A stretch of DNA of 64,000 nt from Branchiibius cervicis (GTDB lineage: Bacteria > Actinomycetota > Actinomycetes > Actinomycetales > Dermatophilaceae): contig NZ_JBHSWJ010000002.1 in NCBI RefSeq assembly GCF_042661605.1, positions 1,116,001 to 1,180,000 on the forward strand. Direction: 5' to 3'. Within the stretch, counting starts at the first letter, position 1. Each line of letters opens with the position of its first letter. The translations under genes were made by a program, and so were the position numbers. Positions 9,004 through 15,554 of this stretch are shown in pieces. Below the pieces are notes generated by a model. It worked only from the letters and a program-made list of their open reading frames with translations. It was not told the origin of the DNA and made no database searches.

Positions 9004-9933
9004 TCAGGTCGCCTGGGGGACCAGGGCGACCGACTGCGCAGCCTCGGTCAGGGCGTTCAGCGTGGCGGCGACGGCGGGGACGCGCTGCAGGTCGGGTGTG
9101 GTGACGGCGTACACGGCGCGACGCGAGGTCTGCTCGATCGGGACGGTGACGATCCCGGGGTTACTGATCGAGTGCGAGATCAGGTCCGGCATCAGGGCCA
9201 CGCCGAGACCCTCGGCGATCAGTCCGGACACCGCGACGTTGTCCTCGGTCTGGAACGCGACGTCGGGGCTGAACCCCGCAGTGGCGGCCAGTGCCAGAAG
9301 GTGACCGCGACATCGCGGACAGCCGGCGATCCAGGGCTCGTCCGCCAGGTCAGCGAGGTTGACCTCGGATGCGGTCGCGAACCGGTGGTTGCGGGGCAGC
9401 GCGACCTTCACCTGCTCGTCCAGCAGTTTGATGACCTCGAACGGCTCCATGTCGTCCTCGCCCCGGCCGAGGTCGGTGCCCTCGTAGGCGAAGGCCACCG
9501 CGACATCGCATTCGCCGGCGCGCAGGGCGGCCAGCGACTCCGGCGGTTCGGCCTCGGCGAAGGTGACCTGGATGTCGGGGAAACGTTCCTTCACCAGTGC
9601 CAGCGCGCGGGGCACCATCGTCGACGAGGCCGACGGGAAGGCCATCAGCCGGACGCGGCCGGCGCGCAGTCCGGCGATCGCAGCCACTTCGGATTCGGCC
9701 GCCTCGAGAGCCGCAAGGACCGGACCCGCGTGGCGCGCCAGTACCGCGCCGGCCTCGGTCAGGCGGACATTGCGGCCGAGCCGCTCCACCAACACCGTCC
9801 CGGTGCGCTCTTCCAGGCGGCGCACCATCTGGGAGATGGCGGGTTGGGAGTAGCCCAGGGATGCAGCGGCAGCAGTGAAGCTGCCTTCCTCGGAAATGGC
9901 CCGGATCACGCGCAGGCCGGCGGCATCGATCAT
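9004..9933 (-). CDS. LysR-type transcriptional regulator
   Basis: The first 60 residues form the winged HTH (AISEEGSFTAAAASLGYSQPAISQMVRRLEE); the rest is a periplasmic-binding-like effector domain, 309 residues in all. I chose ATG at 9933, where the LysR alignment begins; a TTG at 9951 would add six residues. A T-N11-A palindrome lies just upstream and the gene is divergent from the sirtuin gene, the usual arrangement for a self-regulating LysR protein. The effector and targets cannot be read from the sequence. Confidence 0.9.
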   Translation of the reverse strand: MIDAAGLRVIRAISEEGSFTAAAASLGYSQPAISQMVRRLEERTGTVLVERLGRNVRLTEAGAVLARHAGPVLAALEAAESEVAAIAGLRAGRVRLMAFPSASSTMVPRALALVKERFPDIQVTFAEAEPPESLAALRAGECDVAVAFAYEGTDLGRGEDDMEPFEVIKLLDEQVKVALPRNHRFATASEVNLADLADEPWIAGCPRCRGHLLALAATAGFSPDVAFQTEDNVAVSGLIAEGLGVALMPDLISHSISNPGIVTVPIEQTSRRAVYAVTTPDLQRVPAVAATLNALTEAAQSVALVPQAT

Positions 9934-9954
9934 TCCCCCATGATACCTCAATAT

Positions 9955-9969
9955 ATAAGTTCTCGTTAT
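9955..9969. promoter_or_regulatory. Candidate LysR-family operator (ATAA-N7-TTAT)
   Basis: The arms ATAA and TTAT around seven bases give a T-N11-A box, the generic LysR-family site. It is set in an unusually A/T-rich patch (about 9951-9970), 22 bases before the chosen lysR start, in the divergent gap with the sirtuin gene. Assignment rests on pattern and position. Confidence 0.45.
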
Positions 9970-10050
9970 GTTGACGTAGGTCGATTGCGATTTCGGTAAT
10001 GGCCGCTGCCCCGCGCGAACCAGCGCCGGTACGTCAGGTGTGACACTGGA

Positions 10051-10902
10051 GTGGTGAGCGATTCAGCCGCTGCCTGGGAAGCGATCGTCGATGCGGTTGC
10101 CGCTGGCGGGGTCACCGTTTTGTCGGGGGCCGGCCTATCGACCGAGTCGGGGATCCCGGACTACCGGACCGCTGCGGGAGAGCGGCGCATCCAGCCGATG
10201 ACGGCCGCCGAGTTGTTGGCCACCGCTGAAGCGCGGCAGCGTTATTGGGCCCGTTCCTACGTGGGCTGGCCCCGATTCGCCGCGGCGCGCCCCAACATCG
10301 GGCATGAAGCGGTCGCGCAGTTGCAGCGGGCCGGTTTGGTGGACACGATCATCACCCAGAACGTCGACGGCCTGCACCAACAGGCCGGCGCACACGACGT
10401 CATCGAATTGCACGGCAACCTCGACCGGGTCGTGTGCAAGGCGTGCGGCCAGCACTTCCCGCGCTCGCTGATCGACGCCTGTTTCGAAGTGCTCAATCCG
10501 GACTTCAACCGATCCGCCGACGCGGCGTTGCGACCCGACGGCGACGTGGCGCTGGACGAGGAGCAGGTGCGCACCTTTCGCATGGCGCACTGCCCTGCAT
10601 GCGGTTCGGACCTGCTCAAACCCGACGTCGTCATGTTCGGCGAATCGGTACCGCGCGACCTGGTGCAGCAGTGCTTCGACGCGGTCGAGAACTCCCGGTC
10701 TTTACTCGTTCTCGGCTCGTCGTTGGCGGTGATGTCCGGCTACCGCTTCGTGCGCCGGGCTGCGGCACACGACATCCCGGTGCTGGCCATCACGCACGGC
10801 TGGACCCGCGGCGACGCCGAGCTCACGGCGAAACTGGATGCGCCGTTGGGGCCATCACTGGCCGAACTGGTGCGAGCCGTCGGAGCGCCGATCAGCGCCT
10901 GA
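10051..10902 (+). CDS. NAD-dependent protein deacylase, class II (SIRT4-like) sirtuin
   Basis: Removes acyl groups from protein lysines using NAD+. The 283-residue protein has GAGLSTESGIPDYR at 26-39; the STESGIPDYR form is typical of class II sirtuins. TQNVDGLH lies at 102-109, the catalytic His at 121, and four zinc-binding cysteines at 129, 132, 181 and 184. A relatively long insert separates the two cysteine pairs. GTG codons at 10051 and 10054 are both possible starts. It is convergent with lexA, with nine bases between stops. Confidence 0.9.
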   Translation: MVSDSAAAWEAIVDAVAAGGVTVLSGAGLSTESGIPDYRTAAGERRIQPMTAAELLATAEARQRYWARSYVGWPRFAAARPNIGHEAVAQLQRAGLVDTIITQNVDGLHQQAGAHDVIELHGNLDRVVCKACGQHFPRSLIDACFEVLNPDFNRSADAALRPDGDVALDEEQVRTFRMAHCPACGSDLLKPDVVMFGESVPRDLVQQCFDAVENSRSLLVLGSSLAVMSGYRFVRRAAAHDIPVLAITHGWTRGDAELTAKLDAPLGPSLAELVRAVGAPISA

Positions 10903-10911
10903 CCGTGCGGA

Positions 10912-11657
10912 TCAGATCCGTCGCAGGACCGCCGTGACCTTGCCCAGGATGGTGGCATCCGTGCCGTCGATAGGGGAGTACTGCTCGTTGTGCGGCAGCA
11001 GCCAGACCTTGTCCGAGGTGCGTTTGAAGGTCTTGACGGTGGCCTCGTTGTCCAGCATTGCGGCCACGATGTCGCCGTTGTCGGCAGTCTGCTGCTGACG
11101 GACCACCACCCAGTCACCGTCGCAGATGGCCGCATCGACCATCGAGTCACCGACCACTTTGAGCAGGAACAGGTCGCCCTCACCCACCAACTGCTTGGGC
11201 AGCGGGAAAACGTCCTCTACGAGTTGCTCGGCCAGGATCGGTCCGCCCGCCGCGATCCGGCCGACCACCGGAACGTACGACGCGGCCGGGCGTTCGTCGC
11301 CGACTCCCGTCTCGTCGTACCCGGTGCCGTCGTCGGCATCCACCGGCGCCGTCCGGCGCCCGCCGGCGTTCGCCGCGGAGCTGCGCCGCCGCTTGCCCGG
11401 AGCCTCGTCAAGGGGAGCACCTCGATCGCCCGCGGCAGGTTCGGGTCGCGACGGATGTACCCCAGGCGTTCCAGCATGGACAGCTGGTGGGCTACGGAAC
11501 TGGGGCTGGTCAGACCGACGGCCTCGCCGATCTCGCGCAGGCTCGGCGGATAACCCCGGCGTTGCACCGAACTGCGGATCACTTCCAGCACCTTGCGCTG
11601 CCGCGGCGTCAGTCCGCGACCGTCACGGCGTTCCGGCATCTCGTGGATCTTGCCCAT
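10912..11657 (-). CDS. lexA: LexA SOS repressor, frameshifted as sequenced
   Basis: Represses the DNA-damage response and cleaves itself when RecA is activated. The N-terminal winged HTH (LTPRQRKVLEVI, PPSLREIGEAVGL) is in one frame; the S24 peptidase part with catalytic Ser (VVGDSMVDAAI) and Lys (ATVKTFKR) is in another. Adding one base to the GGGG run at 11412-11415 joins them through LPLDEAPGKRRR into a normal protein of about 248 residues. ATG 11657 (MGKIHEMPE) is the chosen start, with GGAG upstream. Convergent with the sirtuin gene, divergent from the LysM gene. A base-calling error is more likely than a null allele. Confidence 0.93.
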
Positions 11658-11786
11658 CAGGTCCGTCTCCCTGTCTGCGAAACCCGCCGAATGGCGCGGC
11701 GAGCGATGTTGTCGGTGGTCACTGGTGTGCTGTGTCCATGAAGACAACGGCTATGCGATTCAGGCTAGGGCGTTCGCACACGAGTT

Positions 11787-11802
11787 CCAAACATGTGTAC
11801 GA
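11787..11802 (-). promoter_or_regulatory. Candidate degenerate LexA box upstream of lexA
   Basis: On the minus strand the site reads TCGTACACATGTTTGG, 13 of 16 positions matching TCGAAC-ACAT-GTTCGA, and it ends in the GTTTG form common in actinobacterial LexA sites. It lies about 130 bases upstream of the lexA start and would serve autoregulation. It is weaker than the perfect box at 11900-11921. Confidence 0.5.
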
Positions 11803-11899
11803 CGCGTGTCGCCGCGAATTTCCCGGCCAGGCCACCGGCGAGGTCGCCGACGGCCCTTGTCCCTCTTCGAACAAGCGTGCTATACATCGTAACGAACGG

Positions 11900-11921
11900 A
11901 AATCGAACGCCTGTTCGATTT
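11900..11921. promoter_or_regulatory. Perfect SOS (LexA) box
   Basis: AAATCGAAC-GCCT-GTTCGATTT is a perfect palindrome with 9-bp arms and contains the actinobacterial/Bacillus-type LexA core CGAAC-N4-GTTCG. It lies 57 bases upstream of the LysM gene start and about 240 bases from lexA, so it mainly controls the LysM gene and possibly both. Confidence 0.9.
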
Positions 11922-11977
11922 CCACAGGTGTCAGCGGTTCACCGATCGGTCGAGCCACACCGTGTCAGGAGGAAGCC

Positions 11978-12379
11978 ATGAGCGCAGTCCCCGTTCTCGT
12001 TCCCGTCGCCCGTCCCACGCGTCCCCACTTGCGGTTGGTTCCGGATCTGCACCCGACGTCGTTCCCGGTTCCGGTTGTCGGCGCCCCGACGGCCAAGTCC
12101 GCGACCCGACTGCGGCTGACCCGGCGCGGCGTCGTGGCGATCGGTACGGTCCTGGCAGCGATGACAGCCCTGTGCGGCGTGCTCGTCGCCCACGCGATCG
12201 CGCCGGCGCCGGCCGGTCCGGCGTCGGTGGTCGTGCAGTCCGGACAGACCCTGTCCGAAGTGGCCCACAACGCGCTGCCGCAACTGCCCGTGCAGGAGGC
12301 CGTCGTGCGGGTCCAACTGGCCAACGACCTGAATTCGCTGCAGGTCAGCGCGGGTCAGACGTTACTGATCCCGCGCTGA
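11978..12379 (+). CDS. LysM membrane protein, probable SOS cell-division suppressor (YneA/ChiZ/DivS-like)
   Basis: The 133-residue protein has a short proline-rich N-terminus, one membrane span at about 51-74 and a C-terminal LysM peptidoglycan-binding domain at about 84-132 (VVVQSGQTLSEVA to SAGQTLLIPR). The ATG at 11978 has AGGAGGA four bases before it. The gene is divergent from lexA behind a perfect SOS box, the same context as Bacillus yneA, mycobacterial Rv2719c/chiZ and corynebacterial divS, which delay division after DNA damage. That function is inferred from architecture plus context. Confidence 0.85.
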   Translation: MSAVPVLVPVARPTRPHLRLVPDLHPTSFPVPVVGAPTAKSATRLRLTRRGVVAIGTVLAAMTALCGVLVAHAIAPAPAGPASVVVQSGQTLSEVAHNALPQLPVQEAVVRVQLANDLNSLQVSAGQTLLIPR

Positions 12380-12405
12380 CCGGTAGAGCCGGCTGATCCG
12401 GTCAG
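12376..12405. terminator. Inverted repeat spanning two convergent stop codons
   Basis: CTGACCGG (12376-12383) and CCGGTCAG (12398-12405) form an 8-bp perfect stem containing the stop codons of both the LysM gene and glcB. The 14-base loop includes the self-complementary AGCCGGCT. There is no T-tract, so it may act as a bidirectional stop or RNA-stabilising hairpin. Confidence 0.45.
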
Positions 12406-14564
12406 GCGTTGGCTGCCTTGAACTCGCGGCGCCGCGCGTGCAGCAAGGGCTCGGTGTAACCCGACGGCTGCTGCGCGCCGAGCAAGATCAGGTCTCGAGC
12501 GGCCTGCCAGGCGATGTTGGTCTCGAAGTCCGGCTCCATCGGCCGGTAGGCCGGATCGCCCGCGTTCTGCTGGTCGACCACCACGGCCATCCGCTTCAAG
12601 GAGTCGATGACCTGGTCCTGCGTGATCACCCCGTGCTGCAACCAGTTCGCCAGAAGCTGGCTGGAGATCCGCAGGGTGGCCCGGTCCTCCATCAGCGCGA
12701 CATCGTGGATGTCAGGCACCTTCGAACAGCCGACGCCGTGATCGATCCAGCGGACGACGTATCCCAGGATCGACTGACAGTTGTTGTCGATCTCCTCCTG
12801 GCGCTCCTGCTCGCTCCAGTCCGGGTGCACGGCGACCGGGATCGTCAGGATCTGCTCGACGCTTGCCCGGGTGCGGCCGGCCAGCTCCTGCTGGACCGCA
12901 AAGACATCGACCTCGTGGTAGTGCAGTGCGTGCAAGGTGGCGGCGGTCGGGGAGGGCACCCACGCTGTCGTGGCGCCCGACTTGGGATGTGCGATCTTCT
13001 GCTCCAGCATGTCGTGCATCAGGTCGGGCATGGCCCACATGCCCTTACCGATCTGCGCCTTGTGCGGCAGCCCGGCCGCCAGGCCGGTGTCGACATTGAA
13101 GTCCTCGTACGCCGTGATCCAGGTCTGGGTCTTCATCTCGCCCTTGCGCACCATCGGTCCCGCGAGCATCGAGGTGTGGATCTCATCGCCCGTGCGGTCC
13201 AGGAACCCGGTGTTGATGAAGACCACCCGGTCGGCGGCAGCGTTGATGCAGGCCGCGAGGTTGACCGTGGTACGGCGCTCTTCGTCCATGATGCCGACCT
13301 TGAGCGTGCGCGCCGGAAGGCCGAGCACCTGCTCGACCCGCTCGAACAACTCCACCGTGAAGGCCACCTCGTCCGGTCCGTGCATCTTGGGCTTGACGAT
13401 GTAGATCGAACCCGTGCGAGAGTTCTGCAGCCCGTCGGCCGACAGGCCGTGGATGCCGATCAGCGACGTGAACAGCGCGTCCAGGATCCCCTCAGGGACC
13501 TCGTTGCCCTCCGCATCCAAGATCGCGTCGTTGGTCATCAGGTGACCCACGTTGCGCACGAACAGCAGCGAACGACCGTGCAGCTCGAAGGTGGTTCCGT
13601 CGGGAGCGGTGTATTCACGGTTGGGGTTCAGCACGCGGGTGAAGCTCTTGCCGTTCTTCTCGATCCGCTCGGCAAGATCGCCCTTGTTCAACCCCAGCCA
13701 GTTGCGGTAGCCAACCACCTTGTCCTCGGCGTCCACCGCTGCGACCGAGTCCTCGAAGTCCATGATCGTGGTGATCGCGGACTCGACCGCGACGTCTTTG
13801 ATACCGGCGGGGTCCGATGCGCCGATCGGCGACGACGGGTCGATCTCGATGTCGAGGTGAAGACCGTTGTGCCGCAGCAGGATCGAGCTGGGCGCCGTCG
13901 GTTGACCCGTGTAACCGACGAACTGCGCCGGATCGGCCAGCCCGACCGTGCCCGTCTCGGTGCGCACCTGCAGGGCACCCTCGCTCACCGCGAAACCGGT
14001 GGCATCGGCGTACGACGCGCCCTCGAGCGGGACGGCGCGATCCAGGAAGTCCTTGGCGAACGCAATCACCTTCGCGCCACGAACCGTGTTGTAGGAGGAC
14101 CCCTTCTCGGCTCCCTCGGTCTCGGGTATGGCGTCGGTGCCGTACAGGGCGTCGTACAGCGACCCCCAGCGGGCGTTGGCGGCGTTGATCGCGAAACGAG
14201 CGTTGAGGACCGGCACCACCAGCTGGGGCCCGGCGGTGTCGGCGATCTCGGAGTCGACGCCGGCCGTGGTGACCTGGAAGGCCCCGGGCGGCGGCACGAG
14301 GTAGCCGATCCGGGTCAGGAACTGCCGGTAATCCTCGGCGTCCAAGTCGGGATTCTGGCGGTGGTACTCGTCGATCTGCTGCTGCATGGTGTCGCGGGTG
14401 CCCAGGAGTTCACGGTTTCGCGGGGCCAGGTCGGTGATGACCTTCGCGGCGCCGGACCAGAACGCATCCGGCGCGACGCCGGTGCCGGGCAGAGCCTCGT
14501 CGTTGATGAAGTCGTAGAGCACCGTCTCGATCTGCAGACCGTCGACGTTCACTCGTTCGGACAT
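12402..14564 (-). CDS. glcB: Malate synthase G
   Basis: Condenses glyoxylate with acetyl-CoA to malate. At 720 residues it matches the monomeric G isoform (about 720-730), not the shorter A form. Recognisable segments include NARWGSLYDALYGTDAIPE, the TIMDFEDSVAAVDAEDK active-site stretch, GIMDEERRTTVNL, and the C-terminal region ending at about NAGDPAYRPMEPD. ATG 14564 is preceded by GAGGTGA at six bases; a GTG three codons upstream is less likely. No isocitrate lyase gene is nearby, so the glyoxylate may come from the glyoxylate shunt or from glycolate or purine breakdown. Confidence 0.97.
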   Translation of the reverse strand: MSERVNVDGLQIETVLYDFINDEALPGTGVAPDAFWSGAAKVITDLAPRNRELLGTRDTMQQQIDEYHRQNPDLDAEDYRQFLTRIGYLVPPPGAFQVTTAGVDSEIADTAGPQLVVPVLNARFAINAANARWGSLYDALYGTDAIPETEGAEKGSSYNTVRGAKVIAFAKDFLDRAVPLEGASYADATGFAVSEGALQVRTETGTVGLADPAQFVGYTGQPTAPSSILLRHNGLHLDIEIDPSSPIGASDPAGIKDVAVESAITTIMDFEDSVAAVDAEDKVVGYRNWLGLNKGDLAERIEKNGKSFTRVLNPNREYTAPDGTTFELHGRSLLFVRNVGHLMTNDAILDAEGNEVPEGILDALFTSLIGIHGLSADGLQNSRTGSIYIVKPKMHGPDEVAFTVELFERVEQVLGLPARTLKVGIMDEERRTTVNLAACINAAADRVVFINTGFLDRTGDEIHTSMLAGPMVRKGEMKTQTWITAYEDFNVDTGLAAGLPHKAQIGKGMWAMPDLMHDMLEQKIAHPKSGATTAWVPSPTAATLHALHYHEVDVFAVQQELAGRTRASVEQILTIPVAVHPDWSEQERQEEIDNNCQSILGYVVRWIDHGVGCSKVPDIHDVALMEDRATLRISSQLLANWLQHGVITQDQVIDSLKRMAVVVDQQNAGDPAYRPMEPDFETNIAWQAARDLILLGAQQPSGYTEPLLHARRREFKAANA

Positions 14565-14695
14565 GGATTTCACCTCGTGTGGTGCGTTGATGGCTGGCCC
14601 CGTGCTGCCCCTAGGTTACCGACTGGTCCGCGAGCCGCCGATTCCGCTCCCACGCCCGGGCCGACCCGCCCGGAGCAGGGCATTCGCGCTGTTCA

Positions 14696-14707
14696 GGGAC
14701 CGGTCCC
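14696..14707. promoter_or_regulatory. 12-bp palindrome upstream of glcB
   Basis: GGGACCGGTCCC is fully self-complementary and lies about 130 bases upstream of glcB in the 384-base glcB-nrdR gap. The rest of that gap holds the NrdR boxes and DnaA-like sites listed separately; I see no gene in it. No regulator can be assigned to the palindrome. Confidence 0.3.
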
Positions 14708-14767
14708 CGGGGCGGCCCGGCGCAGGGCGGGTCAGGTATTGCGCGCTCGGCGCAGTCGTCGTACGAT

Positions 14768-14815
14768 CCCTACATCTAGTAGTTACACCGTTGTCATTCA
14801 TCCACATGTAGTTCA
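14768..14815 (+). promoter_or_regulatory. Paired NrdR boxes upstream of nrdR-nrdJ
   Basis: Two copies of the NrdR site, with cores CTACATCTAG (14770-14779) and CCACATGTAG (14802-14811), are 32 bp apart. NrdR boxes consist of two such palindromes about three helical turns apart, and CTACATCTAG fits the actinobacterial consensus well. Position before nrdR and a ribonucleotide reductase gene makes the assignment strong. Confidence 0.85.
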
Positions 14816-14872
14816 CACCCCGCGGTGACTAGTCCACCGGTTACCCACCGAGGATCCACAGAGATATCCACA
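14798..14872 (+). promoter_or_regulatory. Cluster of DnaA-box-like ATCCACA sites
   Basis: TCATCCACA (14798-14806), GGATCCACA (14852-14860) and ATATCCACA (14864-14872) share ATCCACA in one orientation and match TTATCCACA at 8, 7 and 8 of 9 positions. TTACCCACC (14841-14849) is a weaker fourth match. The first overlaps the second NrdR box. DnaA is known to control ribonucleotide reductase promoters in E. coli and B. subtilis; here that is only a suggestion. Confidence 0.35.
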
Positions 14873-14948
14873 ACGGCGGGCATGCCGGGGCTCCGCCCGG
14901 TGTTGAACAACGTGTGAGCGCGACCAGGAAAGGAGTCGTCGAGCAACC

Positions 14949-15485
14949 ATGCATTGTCCGTTCTGCCGGCACGACGATTCCCGTGTCGTGGACAGCCGCA
15001 CGAGCGACGACGGCACCTCGATCAGGCGTCGTCGTCAGTGCCCGGACTGCGGTCGTCGGTTCAGCACACTGGAGACCGCCAGTCTCACGGTGATCAAGCG
15101 TTCCGGTGCCAGTGAACCCTTCAGCCGGGACAAGGTGACCTCGGGCGTCAGGAAGGCCTGCCAGGGCCGCCCGGTCACCGAGGACCAGCTGGCTCTGCTG
15201 GCCCAGCAGGTCGAGGAAGGTATCCGCTCGCGGGGCCTGGCCGAGATCGATGCGCACGACGTGGGCCTGGAGATCCTGGCGCCGCTGCGTTCGCTCGACG
15301 AGGTCGCCTACCTGCGGTTCGCCTCTGTGTACCAGGCGTTCGAAGACCTGCAGGACTTCGAGGACGCCATCGTGCTTTTGCGAGCCGAACGCGAACAGGC
15401 GGCTCATTCCGCAGCGACGGAGGCTGTCGGTGCTTCGCGAGAGGCTGACAGCAGCCCCGCGAACCCCACCCTGCCAGCTCGATGA
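14949..15485 (+). CDS. nrdR: Transcriptional repressor NrdR
   Basis: Nucleotide-sensing repressor of ribonucleotide reductase genes. The 178 residues contain an N-terminal zinc ribbon (Cys3, Cys6, Cys31, Cys34) and an ATP-cone domain at about 46-136 (VIKRSGASEPFSRDKV to YLRFASVYQAFED). A Ser/Ala-rich tail adds some 25 residues beyond the usual 150-160. GGAAAGGAG lies upstream of the ATG. nrdJ follows after 69 bases, and the paired NrdR boxes upstream imply self-repression together with nrdJ. Confidence 0.97.
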   Translation: MHCPFCRHDDSRVVDSRTSDDGTSIRRRRQCPDCGRRFSTLETASLTVIKRSGASEPFSRDKVTSGVRKACQGRPVTEDQLALLAQQVEEGIRSRGLAEIDAHDVGLEILAPLRSLDEVAYLRFASVYQAFEDLQDFEDAIVLLRAEREQAAHSAATEAVGASREADSSPANPTLPAR

Positions 15486-15554
15486 ACCACCAGACGTCCG
15501 CACCATCCGCAGCACCCGTTTTGTCCAGCTCAGCCACCCACGGAGGACAGGTCC

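Noticed and set aside
11126..11977. Upstream extension of the LysM gene by 284 codons
   Set aside because: It overlaps lexA on the other strand and the SOS box, and the only good Shine-Dalgarno is before ATG 11978.
12438..14828. A 796-codon open frame on the plus strand opposite glcB
   Set aside because: It is the G/C-rich antisense shadow of malate synthase G; its translation has no family motifs, while the minus strand encodes a full-length known enzyme.
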